A DNA stretch of 64,000 nt from an uncultured Butyrivibrio sp. (GTDB taxonomy: Bacteria > Bacillota > Clostridia > Lachnospirales > Lachnospiraceae), in NCBI GenBank assembly GCA_945928575.1, contig CAMENP010000004.1, forward strand, positions 1 through 64,000, in the 5' to 3' direction. The translations under genes were made by a program, and so were the position numbers. Below, one piece after another: positions 53,957-63,886 of the stretch. Below the pieces are notes generated by a model that was not told where the DNA came from, made no database searches, and saw only the letters and a list, made by a program, of their open reading frames with translations. The stretch's first letter is position 1; each line of letters starts with the position of its first letter.

Positions 53957-55426
53957 TTATATTATCAGGCACACAAGCCCGCCGCTGCTTTCGTTTACGA
54001 CCTTCTGCATTGTCTCCTGCAATTTTACCTGACAGTCGTCATTAAGCATCTGTATCTTGCCACGTATACCATCCTCTACAAGCTGGCCTATGGATTTCCC
54101 GAAAATATTGGTATCCCATACACTTCCCTCATTCTCGCCGGATTTGATATATCCGATAAGGTCTTTGGCCTGCTCTTCACTTCCGACGATCGGAGAAATT
54201 TCCGTTCCGATATTAACACGTATCATGTGGACCGAAGGACTGGTTGCTTTTAATTTCACACCGTATTTATTGCCTGTTTTGATGATTTCGGGTTCTGAAA
54301 GTGTTATCTCATCCCGATCCGGCATCACAACACCGTATCCCTTCAGCATGGAGGAACGGGCAGCTTCCGTATATCGTCCGAACTCTTTTTTCATGGATGA
54401 AAGCGAACGTATCATGGAAATAAGTTCATACTCATCCGTTATATTTTCTCCGCAAAGCTCACTTAAGTTTTCGTAGTAGTATTTTTCATCCACATAAAAA
54501 TTCACTTTCTGGATACCGTCCGCAAAATCAAAATTATCAAATTTAATACGCGTTATATAGTCGGAGGACGATTTGTCAAGTGAACCGGATATATCTTTTA
54601 TATACGTCACATTGTTAAGAATTGCACGGGCACATTCAATGATTTCAGCCTTTACAGGATTATCCGGCGGAAGCATTTCTATCCATTTCGGCATATAGAA
54701 TTCAAGGCTTCCTACCGGAAATTCGTATAAAATCTTAAGCAGGACATTGTTAATGTCATCACGGGTTATCCTGTCACAGTTGAGTGCAATCGCAGTAACA
54801 TTATATTTCTGCGTAATGTATTCGACGGTTCTTAATGTATCGGGATCTGCCGGATCCACACAATTGACTATTACGATAAAAGGCTTATTAATGCGTTTTA
54901 GTTCATTAATAGTCTTATCTTCCGCTTCAAGATAATTTTCCCGCGGTATTTCACCTATGCTTCCGTCGGTTGTTACTACGATACCTATCGTTGAATGGTC
55001 TTTGATAACCTTGCCGGTTCCGTATTCTGCGGCCTTGGTAAAAGGAATTTCCTCATTAAACCAAGGCGTTTTCACAAGGCGTTCCTTATCATTCTCATAT
55101 ACACCCTGAGCGCCTTTTACAAGGTATCCGACACAGTCTATCAATCTGAAATCGGCACGTATATTGCCGCCAAGATTTATCTCGACAGCATCTTTCGGAA
55201 TAAATTTAGGTTCGGTTGTCATAACCGTCCGTCCCGCTGCGGACTGGGGAAGTTCATCTATTATACGTTCTTTCTCATTGGGATTTTCAATTCCCGGAAG
55301 GACCATGAGATCCATGAATTTCTTGATAAAAGTAGATTTCCCCGTACGGACCGGTCCCACTACACCTATGTAGATTTCCCCGTCGGTTCGCGCTTTAATG
55401 TCTCTGTATAGATTAAAATTGTCCAT
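53957..55426 (-). CDS. spoIVA: stage IV sporulation protein A
   Basis: A 489-residue ATPase that polymerises on the forespore surface as the base of the spore coat. The N-terminal P-loop is GVVGPVRTGKSTFIKKFMDL, preceded by DNFNLYRDIKARTDGEIYIG. SAAGRTVMTTEPKFIPKDAV and the C-terminal KLQETMQKVVNESSGGLVCL match the family. This gene is found in essentially all endospore formers and is the best single marker here that the organism sporulates or did so recently. Confidence 0.97.
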   Translation of the reverse strand: MDNFNLYRDIKARTDGEIYIGVVGPVRTGKSTFIKKFMDLMVLPGIENPNEKERIIDELPQSAAGRTVMTTEPKFIPKDAVEINLGGNIRADFRLIDCVGYLVKGAQGVYENDKERLVKTPWFNEEIPFTKAAEYGTGKVIKDHSTIGIVVTTDGSIGEIPRENYLEAEDKTINELKRINKPFIVIVNCVDPADPDTLRTVEYITQKYNVTAIALNCDRITRDDINNVLLKILYEFPVGSLEFYMPKWIEMLPPDNPVKAEIIECARAILNNVTYIKDISGSLDKSSSDYITRIKFDNFDFADGIQKVNFYVDEKYYYENLSELCGENITDEYELISMIRSLSSMKKEFGRYTEAARSSMLKGYGVVMPDRDEITLSEPEIIKTGNKYGVKLKATSPSVHMIRVNIGTEISPIVGSEEQAKDLIGYIKSGENEGSVWDTNIFGKSIGQLVEDGIRGKIQMLNDDCQVKLQETMQKVVNESSGGLVCLII

Positions 55427-55430
55427 AAAA

Positions 55431-55474
55431 TTTGCCCCTTTATACCGTTATAGGATAAGTATATGAGGGGCAAA
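55431..55474 (-). terminator. hairpin between the fucose operon and spoIVA
   Basis: TTTGCCCC (read on the - strand from 55474) pairs with GGGGCAAA followed by TTTT, ending 5 bp before the spoIVA ATG. It can end the fucI-fucA-kinase transcript, and its 3' arm also contains the AAAGGGG ribosome site of spoIVA. Confidence 0.6.
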
Positions 55475-55479
55475 ATAAA

Positions 55480-56874
55480 TTATTCGTATTTGTTGACACC
55501 GTAAGAGTCGAAAATACACCGGCGTGCAGCACCTTCATCCGCAAATTCGCCTGAGGTTATCATCTGTACCGCAAGATTGCCTATCGCCGTGGCTTCTGAT
55601 GGTCCGGCATAGACAGTCCTGCCGGTATATTGTGCGGTAAGACGGTTCAGATATTCTGCATTGGAACCGCCTCCGACAATATTGATACAGGTATAATGTT
55701 CGCCGGTAAGGTCTTCAATTTCCGCGATTGTTGAAGCATAGCATTTTGCAAGACTCTTATATACAACGTTAGCCGTTTCATAGAGATCTGCAGGAACCTG
55801 CTGTCCTGATTCTTTGCAGGCTTTTGCTATCTCAGTGATCATACTTTCCGGTGCGAGAAATCTCTCGTCATAACAGTCGAGTGTCGAATCTATGGATGTG
55901 TGAGAGGCTTCATCGCATATCTGTGCGTAGGAAAGAGGTGTACCGGACTCTTTTTTCACAGACTGTATCATCCACATTCCCATAATATTCTTCAAAAAAC
56001 GATATCTTCTGTTATAACCTCCTTCGCTTGCCATATTATGCTTCATGGCAGCATCACTGCAATCGGCCGTAAGTCTTTCCACTCCCATAAGGGACCAGGT
56101 TCCCGAACTTACAAATACTGACTTTTCCTCTATTGTCGGAACGGCAAGGAATGCAGATGCTGTATCATGTCCGGTCACGGCAATTACATTACATTCATAC
56201 CCGACGCGTTCTGCCACCGGAGCTGTAAGTCTTCCGAGCACGGTTCCCGGCATGACGATTTCATTAAAAATCCTGTCCGGGAAACCAAGCATTTCAATCA
56301 GTTCTTTATCCCAGTTACATTTGGCTGCATCAAGTAACTGCGATGTGGATGCAATCGTGTATTCGTTTTTCTTAACACCGCAAAGCAGAAAACTGAAATA
56401 ATCAGGTGTAAAAAGAAGGCTCTCTGCCCTGTCCAGATAATCAGGATGAGTGCATTTTAAAGACATAAGCTGGTATATTGTGTTATACATAGCTTTCTGA
56501 TTTCCGGTTCTGTGATACAAATCGCGTTCGCTTATTATAGCCGAGACTTTATCGTCCATGCCACGTGTCCTGTCATCGCGGTAACTTACCGCATTGCCGA
56601 TGACATTGTCATTCCTATCCAGCAGCACAAAATCAACGCCCCATGTATCAATACCGACACTTGCAGGAATCATTCCGATATCTTTACAGATTGACATTCC
56701 TTTGACAATCTCCTTAAATAATCTGTCATGATTCCAGCATAATTCACCGTCCTTGCGCTCTATTCCGTTATCAAAACGATATACCTCCCTGGTGTGCATC
56801 CTGCCGTCCTCAAGCCATGACAGGATATGTCTTCCGCTTGAGGCTCCGATATCAACAGCAAGATAATATTTCAT
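55480..56874 (-). CDS. rhamnulokinase-type sugar kinase of the fucose operon
   Basis: A 464-residue FGGY kinase. AVDIGASSGRHILSWLEDG at the N-terminus and SVGIDTWGVDFVLLDRNDNV (split by residue) are RhaB signatures, as are CNEY-like loops replaced here by GHDTASAFLAVP and IVGGGSNAEYLNRLTA. Because fucA and fucI lie immediately upstream, it most likely phosphorylates L-fuculose, with or instead of L-rhamnulose. Spacing to fucA is 3 bp. Operon logic, not sequence, gives the substrate. Confidence 0.88.
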   Translation of the reverse strand: MKYYLAVDIGASSGRHILSWLEDGRMHTREVYRFDNGIERKDGELCWNHDRLFKEIVKGMSICKDIGMIPASVGIDTWGVDFVLLDRNDNVIGNAVSYRDDRTRGMDDKVSAIISERDLYHRTGNQKAMYNTIYQLMSLKCTHPDYLDRAESLLFTPDYFSFLLCGVKKNEYTIASTSQLLDAAKCNWDKELIEMLGFPDRIFNEIVMPGTVLGRLTAPVAERVGYECNVIAVTGHDTASAFLAVPTIEEKSVFVSSGTWSLMGVERLTADCSDAAMKHNMASEGGYNRRYRFLKNIMGMWMIQSVKKESGTPLSYAQICDEASHTSIDSTLDCYDERFLAPESMITEIAKACKESGQQVPADLYETANVVYKSLAKCYASTIAEIEDLTGEHYTCINIVGGGSNAEYLNRLTAQYTGRTVYAGPSEATAIGNLAVQMITSGEFADEGAARRCIFDSYGVNKYE

Positions 56875-56877
56875 ATA

Positions 56878-57564
56878 TTAATCCTCCGGATGCGGATATT
56901 TCTTATATCCCGGGTGTCTTCCGGTCACTCTGTAATTGGCTCTCATAGAAATGAGTTTGTCAATATTCGGTCTTGAAATTTCCTTGGCACCGCCGAGAAG
57001 GTGTGCATTAAGACTGATTTTGGCAAAAAGTTCAAGTGTTTCCATTCTGTAATATGCCGTAAGAAGGTCGGCTCCGACAGAAAGTGCGCCGTGGTTCTGC
57101 AGTAATACAACATCGTGCTCTCCGAGATACGGAGCTATAGCATCCGGCACTTCATATGTTGACGGTGTTCCGTAAGGTGTTACCGGAATTGAGCCGATTG
57201 CTATTACTGTTTCGATCATAGAATATTCATCAAGCGGAACATTGGCAACCGCATATCCTGTTGCAACAGGCGGATGTGCATGAAGAACTGCTCCGACATC
57301 TTCTCTTTCTTTATAGCATCTTAAATGCATTTTTATTTCGGAAGACGGTCTGTAATCGCCGTTGGCTTCTATAATATTGGCATCTTTGTCGATGTGGACA
57401 ATTTTCTCGGGAGTAATGAAACTTTTGCTGATTCCTGTCGGTGTTGCAAGGAAGGTTCCGTCCTCCAGCTTAACCGATACATTGCCGTCATTGGCTGCAA
57501 CCCAGCCGAGCTGCCACATTTTATGGCATACATCACACATCTGGTCTTTGATTTCTTCGTACAT
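56878..57564 (-). CDS. fucA: L-fuculose-phosphate aldolase (class II aldolase)
   Basis: A 228-residue zinc aldolase cleaving L-fuculose-1-phosphate to dihydroxyacetone phosphate and L-lactaldehyde. The first zinc pair is HAHPPVATGYA, the third His lies in LLQNHGALSVG, and the GNVSVKLEDGTFLATPTGIS segment binds phosphate. RhaD would be longer and a ribulose-phosphate epimerase cannot be excluded, but the neighbour fucI fixes the call. It is 19 bp from fucI. Confidence 0.9.
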   Translation of the reverse strand: MYEEIKDQMCDVCHKMWQLGWVAANDGNVSVKLEDGTFLATPTGISKSFITPEKIVHIDKDANIIEANGDYRPSSEIKMHLRCYKEREDVGAVLHAHPPVATGYAVANVPLDEYSMIETVIAIGSIPVTPYGTPSTYEVPDAIAPYLGEHDVVLLQNHGALSVGADLLTAYYRMETLELFAKISLNAHLLGGAKEISRPNIDKLISMRANYRVTGRHPGYKKYPHPED

Positions 57565-57583
57565 AATATAAATTCTCCTATAA

Positions 57584-59386
57584 CTATCTTATTGTCTTGT
57601 AAAGAGGTCCGTATGCAGCGCATGCCCTGTAATCCTGGCCCTCTTTGTCCATGCCGAAAGCATTCCATGCCGATGGTCTGAAAATCTTGCTCTCATCAAC
57701 ATTGTGCATTGCAACCGGAATTCTTAAGATTGAGCATAATGTGATAAGATCGGCTCCGATATGACCGTATGAAATAGCACCGTGGTTGGCACCCCAGTTA
57801 TTCATGACATCATATGCTGTAGCAAAAGGTCCTTTGCCTGTTGTGCGTGGCGCAAACCATGTACAAGGCCATGTATAATCTGTTCTCTTCCAGAGTTTGT
57901 CAGATACTTCTTCAGGAAGATTAAGTGTATATCCTTCACAGATCTGTAACATTGGTCCAAGTCCCTTTACAAGATTAAGTCGTATCATTGTTGCAGGCAT
58001 CTCGCTTTTTGTAACATATCTGGATGAATATCCGCCGCCTCTGAAATATCCGAGATCCGCATAATTCCATGTTGTCGCATTAAGGATGGCTTCCTGATCT
58101 TCTTCCGTAACTTCATACCATGGCTTCATAACGCCATTGCCTTTTTCGTCTTTGGCCTCGCCGCATCCGTCAAGACATGCTGCACCGGAATTGATAAGAT
58201 GGATAAATCCGCCGGCTTCTTTGGCTCTGCCTTCAAGGTCATATCCCGTTGCTTTCTTAACAGCCTCAGGACTCCAGTATGTTCTTACATCGGCAAAAAT
58301 CTGCGCTCTGTTTGTAAGAAGTTTCATAAAGAGCATTCCGAGTCCGTTTAAAACATCGTTCTCGGTTGCAAGAATATACGGTTCTCTTGCTCCGTTCCAG
58401 TCAAATGACGTATTAAGAAGCGCTTCCGGGAAATCACAGTTAGGGTAAAAATCAGTCCACTGTCTCTGTCCCTGGAAACCTGCCGCAATAGCATTATGTC
58501 CGACTTTTTCCTCTTCGCATCTGTCAGGAAGGTTCTTATTTCCGTTCATAAGGTCTTTTATGATAACCATCATCTTGACAACGAATTCCCAGTCGGCATC
58601 TTTATGCTCTCTGGATTTCTGAAGGTTATCGGGATTCTTGTCGAAACCTTCTTTGCATTTAGCTTTTGTCCATGCGAGAGCTTTCTCGTACTCTGCCTTG
58701 TCGTATATTTCTTCAGTCATTCTTCTGATGATCTCAACCTCATCCACAGATTCAACTCTCATTCCGAGATATTCCTCTATAAAAGCAGGATCAATGATCG
58801 AACCGCCGATTCCCATTGTGATAGAACCGATCTGAAGATATGATTTACCGCGCATCGTTGTGGCTGCCACTGCAGCGCGTCCGAATCTTAAAAGCTTCTC
58901 TCTTACGTCTGCCGGAATGGATGTATCGTCAGCTTCCTGAACGTCATGTCCGTAAATTCCGAACGCAGGGAGTCCCTTCTGCGCATGTGTTGCAAGAACC
59001 GATGCAAGGTATACGGCGCCAGGTCTCTCGGTTCCGTTAAATCCCCATACGGCCTTGATCGTCATAGGATCCATGTCCATTGTCTCGGATCCGTAACACC
59101 AGCAAGGAGTAACCGTAAGTGTAATATCAACACCTTCCTTGCGGAACTTGTCCGCGCATGCCGCTGCTTCTCCGACGCGTCCGATTGTGGTATCTGCTAT
59201 AACAACCTTAACCGGTTCTCCGTTTGAGTACCTTAAATTCTCGGTAAAAAGCTTCGCTGCCGCTTTTGCCATGTTCATTGTCTGGTCCTCAAGTGATTCT
59301 CTTACCTGAAGAACGCCTCTTCTTCCGTCAATTGTCGGGCGTATTCCGATTACCGGATATGAGCCGACGTATCTGTTTTCTGCCAT
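57584..59386 (-). CDS. fucI: L-fucose isomerase
   Basis: Converts L-fucose to L-fuculose; about 600 residues, normal for the family. It starts [20 protein letters not shown] and contains [34 protein letters not shown], and the metal-site Glu/Asp region near [23 protein letters not shown] near the end is typical. ATG 59386 follows TTGGGAGG; an in-frame start 19 codons upstream is ignored. It heads a fucI-fucA-kinase operon divergent from an AraC regulator. Confidence 0.96.
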   Translation of the reverse strand: MAENRYVGSYPVIGIRPTIDGRRGVLQVRESLEDQTMNMAKAAAKLFTENLRYSNGEPVKVVIADTTIGRVGEAAACADKFRKEGVDITLTVTPCWCYGSETMDMDPMTIKAVWGFNGTERPGAVYLASVLATHAQKGLPAFGIYGHDVQEADDTSIPADVREKLLRFGRAAVAATTMRGKSYLQIGSITMGIGGSIIDPAFIEEYLGMRVESVDEVEIIRRMTEEIYDKAEYEKALAWTKAKCKEGFDKNPDNLQKSREHKDADWEFVVKMMVIIKDLMNGNKNLPDRCEEEKVGHNAIAAGFQGQRQWTDFYPNCDFPEALLNTSFDWNGAREPYILATENDVLNGLGMLFMKLLTNRAQIFADVRTYWSPEAVKKATGYDLEGRAKEAGGFIHLINSGAACLDGCGEAKDEKGNGVMKPWYEVTEEDQEAILNATTWNYADLGYFRGGGYSSRYVTKSEMPATMIRLNLVKGLGPMLQICEGYTLNLPEEVSDKLWKRTDYTWPCTWFAPRTTGKGPFATAYDVMNNWGANHGAISYGHIGADLITLCSILRIPVAMHNVDESKIFRPSAWNAFGMDKEGQDYRACAAYGPLYKTIR

Positions 59387-59507
59387 TGTAATTCCTCCCA
59401 ATGAAATTATTATAATAGCATTATAATATTTTACTTGGCGCAATTCTTGTGTTATAATCTGAATAAATATGACAATATTAACATTTATGTGAAGAGGCAG
59501 ACCAGGA
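59387..59507. promoter_or_regulatory. divergent control region fucI / AraC regulator
   Basis: 121 bp, very AT-rich. For the regulator, a TATAAT lies at 59453-59458 with TTTACT 17 bp upstream. On the fucI side ATTATAAT occurs twice 11 bp apart (59403-59421 region). No clear operator palindrome is seen; the AraC protein probably binds here. Confidence 0.55.
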
Positions 59508-60350
59508 ATGAATTATTATGATTTTCATGAGAATAAACAGCAGGGAACGGATGATTTTCCGATTGCATTTTACCACATCGAACCCACGGATACGCGTTAT
59601 GAAATGCCGTATCACTGGCATCATCAGATAGAGATAATACGGGTAATTAAAGGTGTCTTTCACCTTATTATAAACGGTGCGGCATATGATTTGCATGAAG
59701 GAGAAGCCGTGTATATACAGGATGGGCTTTCACACGGAGGCACCCCGGAAGAATGTATTTACGAGTGTGTTGTTTTTGATTTAAAAATAGTACAAAAATC
59801 CGGATACCGTATGGGTACTTTCCTTAGGGACCTGGCAAAGCATCGTATATACATACCGGCAGCGGCAATTGACGGTTCGCCGTATGTGAATATGCTGTTT
59901 AATGCCCTTGGATCGGAATATCAGGGGTATGAAATGGACACAATCGCTTCGCTCCTTTTAATACATTCAGACATACTCCGGCGTAATGCATATATATCTG
60001 TTACAGATGATGTTGACGCTACATATGCTCATTCTGCCAAATTCAAAAAAATCCTCGACTATATTGAGGAACATTATAAGGAATGTATATCCCTTGATGA
60101 TATGGCCCGTGTATCCGAAATAACTCCGCAATATCTGTGCCGCTATTTCAAGGAAATGTCCGGTATGACCCCGACCAAATATCTTAATTATTACCGGATT
60201 GAGCGGGCATGCGAGCAGCTTGTTACCCGGTCGGTGTCCGTGACTGATGCTGCCCTTGAAAACGGATTCAATGATATAAGTTATTTTATCAAGACATTCC
60301 GTAAACAAAAAGGTGTCACACCTCATCAATATAAAAAACGTAAGGTGTGA
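59508..60350 (+). CDS. AraC-family regulator, probably of the fucose operon
   Basis: A 280-residue regulator: an N-terminal cupin sugar-sensing domain ([33 protein letters not shown]) and a C-terminal double helix-turn-helix (about 185-280) with [20 protein letters not shown] and the second helix pair [20 protein letters not shown]. It is divergent from fucI across 121 bp, the usual layout for a local sugar-responsive activator. Ligand L-fucose or L-fuculose is inferred. Confidence 0.9.
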   Translation: MNYYDFHENKQQGTDDFPIAFYHIEPTDTRYEMPYHWHHQIEIIRVIKGVFHLIINGAAYDLHEGEAVYIQDGLSHGGTPEECIYECVVFDLKIVQKSGYRMGTFLRDLAKHRIYIPAAAIDGSPYVNMLFNALGSEYQGYEMDTIASLLLIHSDILRRNAYISVTDDVDATYAHSAKFKKILDYIEEHYKECISLDDMARVSEITPQYLCRYFKEMSGMTPTKYLNYYRIERACEQLVTRSVSVTDAALENGFNDISYFIKTFRKQKGVTPHQYKKRKV

Positions 60351-60353
60351 CAC
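60303..60353 (-). terminator. terminator of the LuxR-type gene, inside the araC coding end
   Basis: GTGTCACACCT (60313-60323) pairs perfectly over 11 bp with AGGTGTGACAC (60343-60353). On the - strand the stem is followed by CTTTTTGTTT. It thus ends - strand transcripts from the LuxR-type gene while lying within the last codons of the convergent regulator. Confidence 0.75.
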
Positions 60354-60357
60354 TGTC

Positions 60358-62856
60358 TTATTGAAAATATTCTGCCAACTCACTTCTTGAGGATATTCCG
60401 AGTTTGCTGAATATTACTTTGAGATTGGATTTGACCGTACTCTCGGCAATGAAGAGCTGTTCAGCTATCTGCTTGTTGGAATACCGCTGGGCTGCAAGTT
60501 TCGCAACATCAAGTTCTCTCGCTGTCAGTCCGTAATTGTCATTATTGTCGGCTTTACGGGTAATTGACTTATATGAAGCCATATACTTTCTGGCAAGTAA
60601 CTTGACCTTGTCAATGAAATCCGAATACATACCGTCATAATTCCACTCTTTAAATATGCATTCAATATTCATGTAATTTTCTACAAAAGGTATGATAAAC
60701 ATGCCGGGCATTGCAAGATTAACGGCTTCCGACATTATCTTGAACGCTTTAGTCTTATTGCCAAGCTTAAAATTAGCATATGATATATACATATAAATAT
60801 ATATCTTAGCCTGTGCACTGTCTATTATATCGGCAGCTTCAAGCATCTGACCGCTTATTCCAAGAAAATTGTAATATTTTTCACTGATACAGAGATATCC
60901 GGCATAAATTATATTGGCATATGTTATACTTATATAATTCATGCGTCCGCGTATCGTATTATAGTCTGTCAGCCATTCCGTGACGGAATCACAGTCATTC
61001 ATAAGTATATGCATATATGACTCGCACATATCTGCCATATTGACATATTCGGCATCCATTCCATTGTTATGATACTTGATTTTATTCTTGAAATTGGACA
61101 TATTACGCATATAAGTATCGTAATCGCCGTCGAAAATGCACTTTCTTGTTAAAAGCAATAATGCACCCAGTATAATGCAAGACTGCTCCGCGCCATCTGC
61201 CATATATAATACTTTATGACATAAAATTTCGGCATCATTGATATCACCGCGGTTATACAGTACTTCCGCCTTAAAAAGCGCTTATGCACCTTTTCCGTGG
61301 TTCTCCGCCAATTTATAATAATCACTCATCAATACATCAATCTGTCGAATTTCCGTATCGGCATTGCCATCACACCTGTGATAAAGGTGAAACATTGACG
61401 GACATCCGAATGTAAACGGTATTCTTGATGTCGGTGTATTTACCGGTGCATTGGAATACTCAAGAGATTTTTTGTAAAACGAATGCATTATTTCGATATT
61501 ATTGAACTGAGTATATCCTCTTATAAAATAAACGGTTCCCATAAGATTATGTTTCTCACGATCCGTAACCGCTTCATTCTCTTCGACAGAATATACAATA
61601 TTCATAATGTAATCCACAAGTCTTGCTTTTTCGTTATACATAAAAAGAACAAGACACATAACTGTCGCAAAATAGTAGTACGAAATACTCATATCTTCCG
61701 GACAATTTGTAATAAGCTCCATAAAAAAATCTTTATTACAAGGTTTGATGTACGGATATATGGCTTCAAACGTAGGGGTCGAACTGTATATCAATTCCCA
61801 TTGTCCGGCATTGTAGAAATACTTGTACGCATCAAATATATCTCCGTTATGCTGGTAAAGGCGTCCCATTTTAGTGATAATCTCCTGCTGTCTGTCCGCC
61901 GGCAGAAGTTCAAATTTCTTGTGAAGATAATCAAGAAAAATATGATGAATATAATAACTCCTGTATGACTTATCGAATCTTACAAATACAAGTTTGCTCA
62001 AAAAATTCTCAACCTGATTCTCATTATATCCGTCCGGAGCCATATATTTGGCTTCCCTCAGCGTAAAGTGCTCAAGTTTCGATAAACCGACAAGAAAATC
62101 ACGTTCTCTGGCATTAATCCTGTCCCAGATCGTTTCTTCAACAAGTGTATCTATTGTTGCATAATTATTAAGTCTTTTATTCTGCACATAATCAATCATC
62201 TGCAGATAAATTGCACTGATCCATCCGTCACTGATCTCCCTGAGCGCTACGGCATCTTTTTCAGAAATGTGAAGATTGTTCTTATTGAAAAAAATAATTA
62301 TGTCTTCGGCAGTCAGTTCAAAATCCTCTTTGGATATATGCAGCACCAGATGTTTTCCGATAAGCTCAGACAATGTATCCGGAGGCATCATCTGTGATAT
62401 AAATATAAAATGCAGGTCATCCGGCAGAATGTAAGGTATGGAACTTATAAAAAGGTTATAATATTCATCTGTAATCAGATGGCAGTTATCAATTACTATA
62501 TATGTCGGTTCTGTGACAGCAACGTGTTTGATTATGCTTCTGACTTCAGCGACAGCCTTTTCGCTTCTTGGATAATCCAATGTCTTAAGATGTTTCTGTG
62601 CTTCTTTGTTAACAGCAAGAAAAGCATCGCAAAAATCAGACCAGAATATATCCTTGGAAGAATTACTGACATTAATCCATATGAATCTTCCCGTCGATGT
62701 CTGTGCATATTCACGTATTGCAGTTGTCTTTCCGTAACCGGCCGGCGCATCAATTACAGCCACCGGGTAATCCGGTATCATCGAAAGTTTGTCGGAAAGT
62801 CGGTCATTAATATGAATCGTATTATATTTTTTGTATTTATCCTCTCTGCTTCCCAC
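60358..62856 (-). pseudogene. MalT-like LuxR-type regulator interrupted by one TAA
   Basis: A large ATP-dependent LuxR-family regulator of 832 codons. The N-terminal part has VIDAPAGYGKTTAIREYAQ (Walker A) and TYIVIDNCHLI (Walker B), then a helical repeat sensor region. The C-terminus is a LuxR helix-turn-helix (LTARELDVAKLAAQRYSNKQ, STVKSNLKVIFSKLGISSRS). At 61282-61284 a TAA falls in frame between LAENHGKGA and ALFKAEVLYNRGDINDAE; reading on gives a normal TPR-like segment. It separates sensor ATPase from DNA-binding domain. The downstream piece could start at ATG 61203 as a 281-residue protein. Confidence 0.88.
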
Positions 62857-62878
62857 TTAGATATCCTCTTTCTCAGAA

Positions 62879-63886
62879 CTACCAAGGCAGATCCGGATTC
62901 TCAATCTTGCGGTCACGAAGCATAAGCTCCTTAACGCGCTCTGATGCGCTTGCATTATCGAAAAGTACACTATTAACACTGTCAACTATAGGCATCTCTA
63001 TATTGTATTTAACAGAAAGTTCGTGTGCTGCCTTGGCCGAATATACGCCTTCCACAACCATGTGAACCTCGTCCATAGCCTCTTTCATGCTCTTTCCCTG
63101 TCCCATGAGGATGCCTGCACGTCTGTTACGGCTGTGCATACTTGCGCATGTAACGATAAGATCACCCATTCCGGATAAACCGTAAAAAGTCTGAAGCTTT
63201 CCGCCCATAGCAACTCCGAGTCTTGCGATTTCATGAATGCCTCTTGTGATAAGAGCAGCTTTGGTATTATCTCCGTATCCGAGTCCATCAGCGATTCCCG
63301 CAGCAAGTGCTATTACATTCTTGAGTGAACCGCCGAGTTCTATTCCAAGGACATCAGGACTGATATATACACGGAACACCTCGCTCATAAAAATATTCTG
63401 AAGATATTCTGCGTATTCCTTGGAGTCCGCTCCGATTACACATGTTGTAGGGATTCCGCGGCTTACCTCCTCTGCATGGCTTGGACCTGATAAAACAGCG
63501 ATTCTGACATCAGGTATTTCCTCTCTGATAATAGCAGTCATCGTCATAAGGGAATCTTCTTCAATACCCTTAGCCACATTAACCATCTGTATGTCACGGA
63601 TACCAAGTGTGGCTACCTCTTTGGCAGTACTCCTTACAAAAGGAGAAGCGACCGCCATAACCACAATGTCGGCACCGGCCACTACCGTCCTTAAATCTTC
63701 ACAGAGTTTGATTTCCTTAGGAATCTTCACTCCAGGAAGGGATTTCTTGTTCTCGCCTTCCTCACGTATTCCGTCAAGTTCTGCCTTTACTTTGGACCAG
63801 ACTGTTACATCATGTCCATTATTATTAAGAAGTATTGCAAGTCCGAGAGCCCATCCTCCGGCTCCGAGTATACTTAATTTAGCCAT
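62879..63886 (-). CDS. gpsA: glycerol-3-phosphate dehydrogenase [NAD(P)+]
   Basis: Makes sn-glycerol-3-phosphate for phospholipids. The 335-residue protein has SILGAGGWALGLAILLNNNG (dinucleotide motif, with GWAL in place of the common GWGT), the catalytic Lys region GSLKNVIALAAGIADGLGYG, and GLSGMGDLIVTC. Its ATG overlaps the plsY stop by one base, coupling the first two steps of phosphatidate synthesis. In Bacillus gpsA lies near spoIVA, as here. Confidence 0.96.
   Translation of the reverse strand: MAKLSILGAGGWALGLAILLNNNGHDVTVWSKVKAELDGIREEGENKKSLPGVKIPKEIKLCEDLRTVVAGADIVVMAVASPFVRSTAKEVATLGIRDIQMVNVAKGIEEDSLMTMTAIIREEIPDVRIAVLSGPSHAEEVSRGIPTTCVIGADSKEYAEYLQNIFMSEVFRVYISPDVLGIELGGSLKNVIALAAGIADGLGYGDNTKAALITRGIHEIARLGVAMGGKLQTFYGLSGMGDLIVTCASMHSRNRRAGILMGQGKSMKEAMDEVHMVVEGVYSAKAAHELSVKYNIEMPIVDSVNSVLFDNASASERVKELMLRDRKIENPDLPW

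Noticed and set aside
60358-61203. A separate 281-residue LuxR-type regulator gene
   Set aside because: It is in the same frame as the upstream ATPase part with only a TAA and 26 sensible codons between, so it is treated as the C-terminal half of one broken gene.
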